From Prochlorococcus marinus (GTDB taxonomy: Bacteria; Cyanobacteriota; Cyanobacteriia; PCC-6307; Cyanobiaceae): a stretch of 64,000 nt of DNA. Positions 9,748 through 23,135 of the stretch are shown piece after piece. Position 1 is the first letter of the stretch, and each line of letters starts with the position of its first letter. Below the pieces are notes generated by a model that saw only the letters and a list, made by a program, of their open reading frames with translations, made no database searches and had not been told where the DNA came from. The position numbers were made by a program, and so were the translations under genes. Where the stretch lies: assembly GCF_001180265.1 (NCBI RefSeq), contig NZ_CVSW01000032.1, positions 434,001 through 498,000 on the forward strand, read 5' to 3'.

Positions 9748-10230
9748 ATGTCTACTTTAAAAAAACCAGATCTATCTGATCCAAAATTGAGAGCAAAGTT
9801 AGCCAAAGGTATGGGCCATAATTACTACGGTGAACCAGCATGGCCTAATGATTTACTCTATATTTTCCCGGTAGTTATTTTAGGAACTATTGCATGCGTA
9901 GTGGGATTAGCAGTTCTTGACCCCGCAATGTTGGGAGACAAAGCTAATCCATTCGCGACACCCCTAGAAATACTTCCTGAATGGTACCTATATCCAGTTT
10001 TTCAAATACTTAGGGTAGTTCCTAATAAACTTTTGGGTATTGCACTCCAAACATTAATTCCACTTGGATTAATGATTTTACCTTTCATCGAAAACGTTAA
10101 TAAATTTTCAAATCCCTTTAGAAGACCGATAGCAATGTCAGTTTTCTTATTCGGAACTTTCCTAACAATATACCTTGGTATTGGTGCATGCTTACCTATC
10201 GATAAATCATTAACTTTAGGTTTATTTTAA
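9748..10230 (+). CDS. petD: Cytochrome b6f subunit IV
   Basis: The 160-residue, three-helix protein has the exact family length. It carries the [13 protein letters not shown] segment that forms the quinol-oxidation site with cytochrome b6, and starts [15 protein letters not shown], typical of PetD. It is the second gene of petBD. It converges on the invertase gene with only one base between stop codons and no visible terminator. Confidence 0.98.
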
Positions 10231-10231
10231 A

Positions 10232-11671
10232 TTAGATCTTAAACATATCTAGATCATTATTACCTTCTCTAAGAAAGTGATTCATTAATAAAAAACCTAC
10301 AATTGTCCAGGTTTGATAAGTTCTTGATTGTTGCCCAACCCAAGTACCTGTAGGCCCATCGAAATATTCTGCCCATTCTTGCTTTGGCAATTGATTTAAT
10401 TGACACCAATAAGATTCTTCGACTAGAGACTTCATTTCTTCCATAAGAATTACATCATCAGAGGGAAACTTTTTTTGATGTAAAAGTACAGCAGTGCCAA
10501 AAAACCAAAGTAAACTTGGCCAATGACCGCCATTGTGGTAACTCCATGGCCAATTTTTTGGATCAGATCCAGTTTTATTTTGCCATTCTTCGACATCCAT
10601 ATGGGGATGACAAATTCTCATAGGCATTTGCGCCATCAAATGCTGTCGGTTATGTAAAACTAATCTAAATAAAGCTCTTTGTTCTGCAGGAGGTAGTACT
10701 CCAAACATGCAGGCCAAAGAATTTCCTAAACTGTAAAACCTAAAGTCAGGTCTTCCTGTTCTAATATTTCCTATTAAGTAACCACCTCTATTCTCTAACC
10801 AATCTTGAAGCCAGGAGGGGACTACTTGGGGTTGAACGTTAAATTCATTAAAGTGTTGATCATCTCCATACTGTTCAGTAGGCCTTCTTCTTAGAATTTG
10901 CATTGTTTGGCTGGTAACCCAATAATGTTTTAAGAGAAAACTTCCTAAATCCTTAACCCATTGGTTTGTAAGAATAAGTCTTTGATCTAAAAGTCTACTT
11001 ACATGATCTGCTCGACTTAGTTCCATTAAATTTATACAGCTCTTTAAACATCCATGAAGTAAAACTTCAACTTCTAAAGGTGCTCCCCACACATCCATAG
11101 GTCTATCAATCATAAATGCGCAATCCGGAACAAATAGTACTGGAGTGCCCTCAAATGTTGGATGCAGAACTAAATCTAATAAAAGTTGAATACCTCTTTG
11201 AACACTTTGACTTTTCCCAAAGGCATAATCACCACTTTTATTGACGTAATACCAACACAAAATTGGCCACCATAAACTTGCATCAGCTGAAGTAATCCTC
11301 CCTATGGATCTCTGACCGTAGTCTCCAATGAGCTTTCCGTTTTCTTCAATAAAACTAGTAGGAAATACGCCACGTGTTTGATAATTAGTGCTTTGTAATT
11401 CAAGACATACAGATAAGAACCTTTTGACAATTTCGTAACGTTTTTGGGTAATGAGGTAAATCATTACAGGAACGTTGTCTCTTAAGAATATTTCTCCATA
11501 ATTTAATTTTTTATTTTTTGTTGGGTGTTCTAGTGCAGCGACGCTTCCTACTAACTCGCCTGATATCTCTACTAAAGTCTTTTCAAAGTGTTTTTTTGCA
11601 TTTGTTACAATTTTCTCCTCATCGGAACTTGGTCTCACTCTTAAATTTTTTTGACTAAATCGTTCTGCCAT
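10232..11671 (-). CDS. Neutral/alkaline invertase, glycoside hydrolase family 100
   Basis: The 479-residue protein resembles GH100 cytoplasmic invertases of cyanobacteria and plants. It has the RDNVPVMIYLI segment, the RITSADASLWWPILCWYY motif with the probable catalytic acid D130, and C-terminal WSYHNGGHWPSLLWFF and TGTWVGQQSRTYQTWTI motifs. It cleaves sucrose to glucose and fructose, which in marine picocyanobacteria fits turnover of the compatible solute sucrose. It has no signal peptide. It is monocistronic and convergent with petD. Confidence 0.92.
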   Translation of the reverse strand: MAERFSQKNLRVRPSSDEEKIVTNAKKHFEKTLVEISGELVGSVAALEHPTKNKKLNYGEIFLRDNVPVMIYLITQKRYEIVKRFLSVCLELQSTNYQTRGVFPTSFIEENGKLIGDYGQRSIGRITSADASLWWPILCWYYVNKSGDYAFGKSQSVQRGIQLLLDLVLHPTFEGTPVLFVPDCAFMIDRPMDVWGAPLEVEVLLHGCLKSCINLMELSRADHVSRLLDQRLILTNQWVKDLGSFLLKHYWVTSQTMQILRRRPTEQYGDDQHFNEFNVQPQVVPSWLQDWLENRGGYLIGNIRTGRPDFRFYSLGNSLACMFGVLPPAEQRALFRLVLHNRQHLMAQMPMRICHPHMDVEEWQNKTGSDPKNWPWSYHNGGHWPSLLWFFGTAVLLHQKKFPSDDVILMEEMKSLVEESYWCQLNQLPKQEWAEYFDGPTGTWVGQQSRTYQTWTIVGFLLMNHFLREGNNDLDMFKI

Positions 11672-12280
11672 TTCATTTATATCCCTTATATTTAAGCCTA
11701 GTTGTTTAAAAAGAATTTGAACAAAAAAAAATTTAATAAAAAATTATTGTATAAAAGGTTGCAAAATTACGGTCGGATGGTTTAGTATTTTCTTCTGGGC
11801 AAAAATATATTTTTTGCAATATTCAAGCAATTACCTTAAATCTGATTTTTGGTAAAGTTATGAATTTTTTGGAGATTTGATTTAGATCATTACCTTCAGC
11901 CAGAAGAAGGGTTTTCCCTTCTAAGTGAGTTGTTCACAAGTTGTATAACTCTGCACCTAGAAAATTTAAAACTTAGGAACTGATGCTTTTATTGCGTCAA
12001 AACTTTATCAATTTTAATTTGGTAATTTTGAGATGTATTTGCAATAAAGGTGTGAGGTCCCGTCAAGAATATATAAATTGTTTTCAATTGCTAACTTTTA
12101 GTTTTTTGAAAACCAACGGATCTGAGATCTTGGAAAGTCACTTTGAAATATTTTTAATGTGCACTCAAAGTAATCCTTAAAATTTAAGGAGGCTGAACCT
12201 AAATAAATAAAGTCAATCTTACTTTTATTTGGAGGATGCAATTCATATTGAGTAGATTTATCTACAAAAGGATTTGAACA
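11672..12280. promoter_or_regulatory. rRNA operon upstream/leader region
   Basis: About 600 bases without a convincing gene separate the invertase start from 16S. It must hold the invertase promoter on one strand and the rRNA promoter and leader on the other. One clear structure is a hairpin with arms AGAAGGG and CCCTTCT around TTTT at 11905-11922, not followed by a T-run, so it is not a classic terminator. A 65-codon open frame at 11983-12180 has no family resemblance and lies in the transcribed leader, so I do not call it. Confidence 0.55.
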
Positions 12281-13762
<1,482 letters not shown>

Positions 13763-13885
13763 AACAGGGAGACAACAAAATGTTTAATATTATTTTGTCA
13801 CCTTAGGTCGATCGGTATCTCACATTCTTGATTTATTGAGAATTTCATTTCCTAAGTTTTTCTAGGTCACACCCATTATTTTCCT

Positions 13886-13959
<74 letters not shown>

Positions 13960-13971
13960 TATCTCTATGTT

Positions 13972-14044
13972 GGGGGTATAGCTCAGTTGGTAGAGCGCCT
14001 GCTTTGCAAGCAGGATGTCAGCGGTTCGAGTCCGCTTACCTCCA
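13972..14044 (+). tRNA. trnA: tRNA-Ala (anticodon UGC)
   Basis: The cloverleaf has acceptor GGGGGTA paired with TACCTCC, D-arm GCTC/GAGC, anticodon stem CCTGC/GCAGG with loop TTTGCAA, and T-loop TTCGAGT. It begins 12 nt after tRNA-Ile in the rRNA spacer. A further 256-nt spacer, in which I see no gene, precedes 23S. Confidence 0.97.
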
Positions 14045-14300
14045 CTGATTACCACCTCTTCCATATCTCGGAGAAAGGAAATTTTTTGAGTTGTGATCAA
14101 ATTCTGAACGAATCTAGCCTCCTAATGAAATCATTAAGATGCTGGACTCATTGAATTAATTTCATTGTTTTCAGAGAACCTTGACAACTGCATAGATTAT
14201 TTTTAAAGACAATAAGCATCTTTAATGATGCAGATTTATTATTTGTGCGAATGCATTAATAACAATTCTATTAAGCTGATGCTTCAATTTTGAAGTTATT

Positions 14301-17176
<2,876 letters not shown>

Positions 17177-17239
17177 ATAAACTTAATTTATTGTTTTTAA
17201 TTTATATAATTTTCTATGCAGTTCTCAAGGTTCACACTA

Positions 17240-17356
17240 TCCTGGTGTTCATGGCGATGTGGAACCACTCCGATCCATCTCGAACTCGGTTGTGAAACGC
17301 ATCAGCGGCGAAAATATTTAGGGGGTAGCCCCTTGAGAAAATAGCTCAATGCCAGG
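17240..17356 (+). rRNA. rrf: 5S ribosomal RNA
   Basis: About 117 nt, beginning TCCTGGTGTTCATGGCG and ending CAATGCCAGG, with complementary ends and the conserved CCATCTCGAACTCGG loop. It closes the rRNA operon, 63 nt after 23S, and is followed by a strong hairpin terminator. Confidence 0.95.
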
Positions 17357-17366
17357 TAAAATATTT

Positions 17367-17401
17367 AAAAGGATTTACTCGTCTTGAGTAAATCCTTTTT
17401 T
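17367..17401. terminator. Bidirectional terminator between 5S rRNA and mutM
   Basis: A 14-bp inverted repeat (AAAAGGATTTACTC and its complement) encloses a 5-nt loop and is flanked by T-runs on both strands. It ends the rRNA operon on the forward strand and overlaps the mutM stop codon on the reverse strand, so one hairpin serves two converging units. Confidence 0.92.
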
Positions 17402-18281
17402 ATTTTTGGCATTGAGGACACCAATGAGTACTTCTTCCAGAAAGTTTTTGCCTTTCAATTAAATTTCCACATTTATGACATTCTTTACCAGTCCTCTTAT
17501 AGACATTTGTCTGTAAACCAAAATTCCCATTCTCTCCCTCTAGGTCTCTAAAATCACTAAATGTCGTTCCCCCAGAACCTATACTTTTTTTTAATACAGT
17601 TACAATTGATTCTTTAAGCTTGATTAACTCTTTCTTCTTTAGTGTTTGAGCTTCTCTAAAAGGTGAAATACCAGCCGAGTATAAACTTTCATCAGCATAA
17701 ATATTACCTATGCCTGCAACTATTGTTTGATCTAATAAAATAGCTTTTATAGATTTAGTTCTGTTTGAAATAACTTTCTTAAGATATTTTGTGTCAAAGT
17801 CTTTTGAAAATGGTTCTGGTCCTAATGAGCCTAATCCTTTGATTATCTTATTGGTTGATAACCCTTGCTTAATCCACCACATTTGGCCAAAACTTCTTAC
17901 GTCAATGTATCTAAGCTCATTATTTTTTTTATCGAAAAATCTTATTCTTGTATGTTTACAGGGTGGAGTAGAATTACTGATAAATTTGAAATATCCAGTC
18001 ATTCTTAAATGAACTACAAGGAATCCATTGTGTTTTAATGTTATTTTTTTATTAATTTGGATATTCCCATTTTCTATTTTTTTTAATTCAGCTATTAAAT
18101 ATTTTCCTCTCCTTTTCCATTTACATAAAAAAGAGTTTTGAAGTCCATTAATAAATTCTTCCTTTTTAGAGGGGAATGCTACAGTTGAATCCCTACAGAC
18201 TTCTACTTTTTTGACAATAAAGTTATTAAGTTTTTGCTCTAAACCTCTTCTAACTGTTTCTACTTCAGGTAACTCTGGCAA
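17400..18281 (-). CDS. mutM: Formamidopyrimidine-DNA glycosylase MutM/Fpg
   Basis: The 293-residue protein starts [13 protein letters not shown], where Pro2-Glu3 form the catalytic N-terminus after Met removal. The helix-two-turn-helix segment ([14 protein letters not shown]) and a C-terminal zinc finger (CHKCG and CPQC) are present. It excises 8-oxoguanine and nicks the abasic site, relevant to oxidative damage in a phototroph. It lies 4 nt after psaE on the same strand, so the two are likely co-transcribed. Confidence 0.97.
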   Translation of the reverse strand: MPELPEVETVRRGLEQKLNNFIVKKVEVCRDSTVAFPSKKEEFINGLQNSFLCKWKRRGKYLIAELKKIENGNIQINKKITLKHNGFLVVHLRMTGYFKFISNSTPPCKHTRIRFFDKKNNELRYIDVRSFGQMWWIKQGLSTNKIIKGLGSLGPEPFSKDFDTKYLKKVISNRTKSIKAILLDQTIVAGIGNIYADESLYSAGISPFREAQTLKKKELIKLKESIVTVLKKSIGSGGTTFSDFRDLEGENGNFGLQTNVYKRTGKECHKCGNLIERQKLSGRSTHWCPQCQK

Positions 18282-18285
18282 TTAT

Positions 18286-18495
18286 TTAAGCTTTCTCTAA
18301 TTCACTTTCAGCAAAATTATTTGTATTTGCTCCACCATCAGTTCCGCTTATACCAGCATAATTTACTTTATCAAATCTAACTACGCAGTTATATTTAATA
18401 CCTGATGTATCAACTGAAGCAACTTTGCCTATTTCATTGTACCAATATGATTCTGGTCTTTTTACTCTTACGAGATCTCCTCTTGAAATTGCCAT
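18286..18495 (-). CDS. psaE: Photosystem I reaction center subunit IV PsaE
   Basis: The 69-residue SH3-like beta-barrel protein begins [21 protein letters not shown] and contains the [14 protein letters not shown] segment diagnostic of PsaE. It is a stromal-side PSI subunit needed for ferredoxin/flavodoxin docking and cyclic flow. It is followed directly by mutM. Confidence 0.98.
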   Translation of the reverse strand: MAISRGDLVRVKRPESYWYNEIGKVASVDTSGIKYNCVVRFDKVNYAGISGTDGGANTNNFAESELEKA

Positions 18496-18575
18496 TACTA
18501 TAAATTTAACTTTTTAAAGAATAACCCATCATTAATAGTCTTAGACAAATTATTCACACATATTAATTAAAATTT

Positions 18576-19346
18576 CTAACAAAAATCATTTATTAAATTT
18601 TTTTCGAATTCTTCTTTAGGAGGCTCCCCACCCCTCCATTTTCTTCCTGGGATTCTTACGTCTAATTCATTCTTATCGCAATTGATTGAAAGAATAAGTT
18701 TTTTATTTTCCGGATTGAGAACATTTAAAACTTTTCTATTTTTAATTTTTTCATGAGATGTATTTTGAATACTTATTGGACCATAATTTTTTTTATCTAA
18801 CTCAATTAATTCATCATTTTTCTTATCTTTAGTTATTTGATGGTTTTCTAAATTACTTGGTTTGTTTTTGCTTAACAGAAGCTTTTGCCCAACTTTTATA
18901 GAATCTGGATTCTTAAGATTATTAATTTCTATCAAATATTCTAAATTTAACTTGTACTTGCTTGATATCTCAGTAAGGTTTTCCCCTGATTGAATAATAT
19001 GATAATTATTTTTTAAATCTGATTGTGTTGAAAGATTTTCAGTGAATTCCGAGATAATAAGATTTTGGCCAACAAATATATAATTTTCATCTTTTAAGTT
19101 ATTCAATTTAATAATTAAATCTTTATTTATTGAATAGAATTTTGAAATACTTGATATTGTGTCTCCAATTTTTACAATATGAATTTTTTTTATTTCAGTT
19201 TTTTCTTCATTAATTGATTCTTTTTGAGCAATATTCTCAATTTTATTTTTTGCTGTAAATATCTTTTCTTCTGATTTTATCAATGAGTGATTAAAAAAAT
19301 TAATAAATATGGCAATTACTAAAAATGCAAATTTCATAAAACTCAC
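18576..19346 (-). CDS. Exported protein with two LysM domains
   Basis: The 256-residue protein has an N-terminal hydrophobic export signal (about 1-24). Two LysM repeats follow, one around 53-97 (KIGDTISSISKFYSINKD) and one around 115-158 (QSGENLTEISSKYKLNLE), each ending with a VGQxLxx motif. LysM domains bind peptidoglycan N-acetylglucosamine. The lysine-rich C-terminal part (160-256) matches no catalytic peptidase domain I can recognise, and a GRKWRGGEPPKEEFE segment is its only striking feature. It may be a cell-wall-bound structural or adaptor protein. Confidence 0.82.
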   Translation of the reverse strand: MSFMKFAFLVIAIFINFFNHSLIKSEEKIFTAKNKIENIAQKESINEEKTEIKKIHIVKIGDTISSISKFYSINKDLIIKLNNLKDENYIFVGQNLIISEFTENLSTQSDLKNNYHIIQSGENLTEISSKYKLNLEYLIEINNLKNPDSIKVGQKLLLSKNKPSNLENHQITKDKKNDELIELDKKNYGPISIQNTSHEKIKNRKVLNVLNPENKKLILSINCDKNELDVRIPGRKWRGGEPPKEEFEKNLINDFC

Positions 19347-19409
19347 TATTTATTTAAAGATAATCTTTAAATTTTAAATCGCTAGGTTTTTGAAAACAAT
19401 TTAAGTAAT

Positions 19410-20801
19410 TTAAATCTGAAAAATAAACTTTAAAAATTTCTTTACTCTTCCGTAGGGAGGATACCGCAGATTTGAATCAAATAAAAATCCTTTAAAAGTA
19501 ATAGATTTTTGATTTGAAAAATTTCGAAACCCCTCTTCTCCATGAAATTTACCAATACCACTTTGTCCAACGCCTCCAAACGGTAAATTTGGAATAAGGA
19601 CTGGTAACATAACATCATTTATACAAATTGTTCCTGAGCTCGTTACTTTTGAAATATGATTATGGATTTTTTTATTGCCTCCAAATAAGTAGATTGCTAA
19701 TGGTTTTGATGTTTGACTAATCTGTTTTAAAGCTGATTCCTTATTATTGATTCCAATCACTGGAAGTAGTGAACTGAATAGTTCTTTCTGCAAAATATCT
19801 GTTTCATTTAATTTAGTGCTCAAGATTGTAGGAGATATTTTCAACTTTTTTTTACTAAAATTTCCTCCAAATAAAATTCTTTTTTCTTTTTTATATTGTT
19901 TGAGAATTTCTACAGTTGATGTAAATTGCTTTTTCTCTAATTTTGATAAGTTTTCGGAAATAATTGGATTATCTCCGTAAAAACTTACTATGCATTTCTT
20001 TAATTTTTCTATAAAAATATTTTCAATTTCTTTATCTACAAAGATATGATTCGGCGCCATGCAGGATTGACCAGAATTAAAAAATTTGCCCCAAACAATT
20101 CTTTTGGCAGCCACTTCTAAATTTGCATTCTTGAAAATAATTACAGGATTTGTTCCGCTTAACTCAAGAGTTAGTGGAGTTAAGTTTTTTGAAGCTAATT
20201 TCATTATAGATTTTCCTGTTTCAGTACTTCCTGTAAAAAATATGTGGTCAAAATTTTGTTCAATTAATTTTATGGATTGCTTATAATCACCCTCTACTGT
20301 CATTAGGACATCTTTACGGAAATATTTGATAGTAAGCTTTTTAATAAGTTTTGAAGTTGCAGGACATTTCTCTGATGGTTTTATAACTGCAGTATTTCCT
20401 GCTGAGAAAATATTTACCAATGGCTTTAAAATATAAAGTAATGGATAATTATAAGGACCAAGAATTAAGACACACCCAAGAGGTTCATAAATAACTTTGG
20501 AGGATGATGGAAATAGATAAAAAGGTGTATCAATCTTTTTTGGTCGCATCCAATAATTGAGTTTCTTTTTTATGAGTGAAATTTCTTCTTTCACTAAAAG
20601 GATTTCTGAAAGCCCTTCAATTTCAGATTTACCTAGATCAACAAAAAGTGATTGTATTATCTCTTTTTTATTTTCATCCAAAAGTTTAGAAACTATATTG
20701 ATATGTTGGATCCGCCATTTTATATTTTCAGTTTTACCTGTGAGAACTGTATTTTTTAATTTATAAATGTCTTCTAAATGAAATTTATCAGAAATTTTCA
20801 T
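19410..20801 (-). CDS. Aldehyde dehydrogenase, class 3-like (fatty aldehyde type)
   Basis: The 463-residue protein shows the ALDH active site: general base Glu213 in LELSG and catalytic Cys247 in FNSGQSCMAP, plus the GSTETGK cofactor motif. The short length, YNYPLLYILKPL segment and hydrophobic C-terminus resemble class 3/AlkH enzymes that oxidise long-chain aldehydes to fatty acids with NAD(P)+. In cyanobacteria this could remove aldehydes from lipid peroxidation or acyl metabolism. The exact substrate is unknown. It is divergent from the acetyltransferase gene. Confidence 0.9.
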   Translation of the reverse strand: MKISDKFHLEDIYKLKNTVLTGKTENIKWRIQHINIVSKLLDENKKEIIQSLFVDLGKSEIEGLSEILLVKEEISLIKKKLNYWMRPKKIDTPFYLFPSSSKVIYEPLGCVLILGPYNYPLLYILKPLVNIFSAGNTAVIKPSEKCPATSKLIKKLTIKYFRKDVLMTVEGDYKQSIKLIEQNFDHIFFTGSTETGKSIMKLASKNLTPLTLELSGTNPVIIFKNANLEVAAKRIVWGKFFNSGQSCMAPNHIFVDKEIENIFIEKLKKCIVSFYGDNPIISENLSKLEKKQFTSTVEILKQYKKEKRILFGGNFSKKKLKISPTILSTKLNETDILQKELFSSLLPVIGINNKESALKQISQTSKPLAIYLFGGNKKIHNHISKVTSSGTICINDVMLPVLIPNLPFGGVGQSGIGKFHGEEGFRNFSNQKSITFKGFLFDSNLRYPPYGRVKKFLKFIFQI

Positions 20802-20957
20802 TTTATACCTTTGAATAGTATTAAATATATCAAAGGATTAATTTTAAATAACTAAGGTTTTTAGCAAATTAAATCAAATTGAATGATTTATTAGAAATAA
20901 TCAAATTTATTAATATTGCCTTTAAAAATTCAGAAATTTCTTGGTTAGTATATTTCT

Positions 20958-21848
20958 ATGAGGGAAAAATTTTCAATTAGATTGATATCTTTAAATGAAA
21001 TACCAGAAGTCACAAACTGGGCAAGATTAGAAGGATTTTCTCCTGGAATGGATGACGTATCAATTTATAGAAATACAGATAATCAAGGGGTATGGGTAGC
21101 TTGTCTCGACAATAATCCTATAGGTTCTATTGCGTGTATAAAATATAATTCCTCGTATGGTTTTATAGGATTATTTATCGTTAAAAAAGAATTCCGAAAT
21201 AATGGATATGGAGTGAGATTATGGAAACATGCCCTCGAATATTTAAAAAATGTTGATTGTATTGGTCTTGAGGCTGCCCCTGATAGATTGAATGATTACG
21301 CAAAGTGGGGGTTCAGAAAATCTTCCATTACAAATCGATGGAAATTAAATGGTTTTCAAGATTTGCCATTGAAAAATTTCTATAAAGATCAATTTCATTC
21401 TTTTAAAGTTATCCCGGGTAATAAGATTTCCTCGGAAGCGGTCTTAATTTATGATGATCAAAGAGAACCTAGCCCCAGACCACATTTTCTAAATGACTGG
21501 TTGAGAAATTCTCATGGTAATGTCAGTGCAATTATCGATAATAATGGGATGTGCCATGGATTTGGCAGAATAAGACCTTGTGTATTGGAGAATAATGAGC
21601 AAGGCTGGAGAATCGGACCTCTTTTAGCGGATACTCCACCACTTGCTGAATTGTTAATAAGGGAGTTAGTTGGTGATTTAGATGCCCAAATCTTATTGGA
21701 TTGCTCTAATCTGAATCCATATGCAAATTATCTATTATCAAGTTTGGGATTTGAGGAAATATCAAAAACTTACAGAATGTATAAAGGTATTCAACCTCCC
21801 TGCCCAATGAATCAAGTATACGGACTTGCCTGCTTGGAACTGGGGTAA
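20958..21848 (+). CDS. Two-domain GNAT acetyltransferase (YitH-like C-terminal domain)
   Basis: The 296-residue protein has an N-terminal GNAT fold, with the acetyl-CoA loop VKKEFRNNGYGVRLW (about 76-90) and a downstream LEAAPDRLNDYAKWGF motif. The second domain (about 140-290) resembles the YitH/HolE-type C-terminal acetyltransferase module, with PSPRPHFLNDWL and SSLGFEEISKTYRMYKG. It is expected to acetylate a small molecule or protein amine. The substrate is not predictable. It stands alone with a divergent ALDH gene. Confidence 0.85.
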   Translation: MREKFSIRLISLNEIPEVTNWARLEGFSPGMDDVSIYRNTDNQGVWVACLDNNPIGSIACIKYNSSYGFIGLFIVKKEFRNNGYGVRLWKHALEYLKNVDCIGLEAAPDRLNDYAKWGFRKSSITNRWKLNGFQDLPLKNFYKDQFHSFKVIPGNKISSEAVLIYDDQREPSPRPHFLNDWLRNSHGNVSAIIDNNGMCHGFGRIRPCVLENNEQGWRIGPLLADTPPLAELLIRELVGDLDAQILLDCSNLNPYANYLLSSLGFEEISKTYRMYKGIQPPCPMNQVYGLACLELG

Positions 21849-21920
21849 TTCCCTTTAAAGCGAGCATTTTGCTTTTTGCTTTTGTAATACTGAAGTAAGT
21901 TTGTTTGATTATCCATAAGT

Positions 21921-22169
21921 TTAACTTTCAGAAGGTTTCAAAATTTTTTCTACAATATCCGCGTTGATTATAGTGATCTCTCCATTATCAATATTGGCAA
22001 CTTGAAACAAGGTCCATGAATTTGGATTTCTAGCTCCTCCAATACAGTCGATAACTTGACCGACCCAATAATTTTTATTCTTTTCATTAATATTTTGGCA
22101 ATTTTCTTTTTTAATTGCGACATAATCACCAGGCCTAACGAAAAGAAACTCAGGAGTTGCTAAGCTCAC
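21921..22169 (-). CDS. DUF3104 family protein
   Basis: An 82-residue protein with the pattern of DUF3104, a small family restricted to marine cyanobacteria: VRPGDYVAIKKE near the N-terminus, WVGQVIDCIGGARNP in the middle, and FQVANIDNGEITIINADIV near the end. It looks like a small beta-barrel, but no function is known. An imperfect inverted repeat lies directly upstream of its start. Confidence 0.75.
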   Translation of the reverse strand: MSLATPEFLFVRPGDYVAIKKENCQNINEKNKNYWVGQVIDCIGGARNPNSWTLFQVANIDNGEITIINADIVEKILKPSES

Positions 22170-22173
22170 AATA

Positions 22174-22210
22174 AATAACTTATAGTATATACGTACTATA
22201 GTAAGTTATT
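22174..22210. promoter_or_regulatory. Imperfect inverted repeat upstream of DUF3104 gene
   Basis: Arms AATAACTTA and TAAGTTATT are exactly complementary, with inner half-sites TAGTA and TACTA. It lies between the DUF3104 start (reverse) and a forward microprotein gene, where an operator or leader hairpin would be expected. No T-run follows, so a terminator is unlikely. Confidence 0.45.
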
Positions 22211-22266
22211 AGTTTTGTTGCCGAGCTTTGATTTATTTAGCAAACTAGGGGTAATTCAAAAATAAA

Positions 22267-22359
22267 ATGGAATCCACTGAAATTGCTATATTTTCAACAT
22301 TATTGGGGTTAATTTTGGCTTTAACTGACGCTTATATAGAAAGAAATATACCTGGATGA
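22267..22359 (+). CDS. 30-residue single-helix membrane microprotein
   Basis: The frame reads MESTEIAIFSTLLGLILALT followed by DAYIERNIPG. It has an acidic N-terminus, one predicted membrane helix (about 6-20) and a polar tail. This layout recalls low-molecular-weight photosystem or cytochrome b6f subunits, but I cannot match it to any named one. It starts 7 nt after an A-rich tract and stands alone. Confidence 0.55.
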   Translation: MESTEIAIFSTLLGLILALTDAYIERNIPG

Positions 22360-22379
22360 TAATAATTCCAATTCATTTC

Positions 22380-22535
22380 TTAAATCAAATAAGATTTAAG
22401 CTGGTCTAATATGTCGGAACGGTTGGAAACTAATTTTGTAAAAACTAAATATATCAACCCTCCCATTGCGAGTCTTCCGTTAATTTTCTCTAACTGCTTA
22501 AGTTTTCTAAACAAATTACTTTCGCGATTAAACAA
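22380..22535 (-). CDS. High-light-inducible (Hlip/Scp) protein, divergent, TTG start
   Basis: The reverse strand encodes a 51-residue frame containing LEKINGRLAMGG, the chlorophyll-binding ExxNGRxAMxG signature of Hlips. One hydrophobic helix follows (LIYLVFTKLV). Hlips bind chlorophyll and carotenoid and protect newly made photosystems under stress. No ATG is available upstream of the motif before the in-frame stop. The best start is TTG at 22535 (LFNRESNLFRK). The hydrophobic region is shorter and less glycine-rich than in standard Hlips, so it may be a specialised or decaying copy. Confidence 0.68.
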   Translation of the reverse strand: MFNRESNLFRKLKQLEKINGRLAMGGLIYLVFTKLVSNRSDILDQLKSYLI

Positions 22536-22633
22536 AATTTAAAGGGTATAGAAAATAAAAAAGTATTGATTACTTCAAAATTAAAAAAAAATTAAAAAAT
22601 TTATAGAAATATCATTTCAAATACGAATTAAAT

Positions 22634-22771
22634 TTAAAGCCAAGCTTCTTTCATCTCAAGATAAAGTCTTTCACTCTCAGCAGAATTAATTTTGCTGTCT
22701 GAATAGGACTGTTGCTGCTGCTGTTGCTGTTGCTGGGTTGAGTTAGTATTAGGGTTTTGAACTTCGCTCAT
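22634..22771 (-). CDS. 45-residue polyglutamine microprotein
   Basis: A frame MSEVQNPNTNST is followed by nine consecutive Gln residues (mixed CAG/CAA codons), then SYSDSKINSAESERL and a C-terminus ending EMKEAWL. The Q-tract is disordered, and the acidic C-terminal part is probably an amphipathic helix. I do not recognise the family. The mix of codons suggests selection on the protein rather than simple slippage. It lies beside the divergent Hlip gene on the same strand. Confidence 0.6.
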   Translation of the reverse strand: MSEVQNPNTNSTQQQQQQQQQSYSDSKINSAESERLYLEMKEAWL

Positions 22772-22886
22772 TAGAAGACTTTAGATTTGTGTTTATTCTC
22801 TCATATTTAGAGCTTTTTTTGTCAATTTAAATTCTTAAATTTTATTTAAATTTTCTATGTTTTTAATTTTCCTGAATTGAGTGAAG

Positions 22887-22988
22887 TTATTTCGCTACAG
22901 TAGTTTTGGCATATAGAAATTTAACTTCCCAATATACAATGCCTAGGAAGATAGCACTTGCAATGATAATTTCAGAAATGGCTAACAT
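22887..22988 (-). CDS. 33-residue single-helix membrane microprotein
   Basis: The frame starts MLAISEIIIASAIFLGIVYW and continues EVKFLYAKTTVAK. It has one transmembrane helix (3-20) and a basic tail, the typical form of a small thylakoid protein. The family is not recognised. It is supported by composition and position only. Confidence 0.5.
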   Translation of the reverse strand: MLAISEIIIASAIFLGIVYWEVKFLYAKTTVAK

Positions 22989-23135
22989 TTTATTTTCAAT
23001 ACTAATTTAATTTTGGTATCAATTTACACAGAATGCAATAGGTACTAATTACATTTAAGATTTAAAAAAAATCTTATTGAATAAAATAAAGCATCGAAAT
23101 AATATAAGATTTTAAGTTAGATACATATTATTTTC

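Noticed and set aside
11983-12180. 65-residue frame in the rRNA leader
   Set aside because: No ribosome-binding site, no family pattern and a position in the rRNA leader. Kept only as intergenic.
22411-22542. Forward-strand frame opposite the Hlip motif
   Set aside because: The reverse strand carries a clear ExxNGRLAM motif; the forward frame has no recognisable composition.
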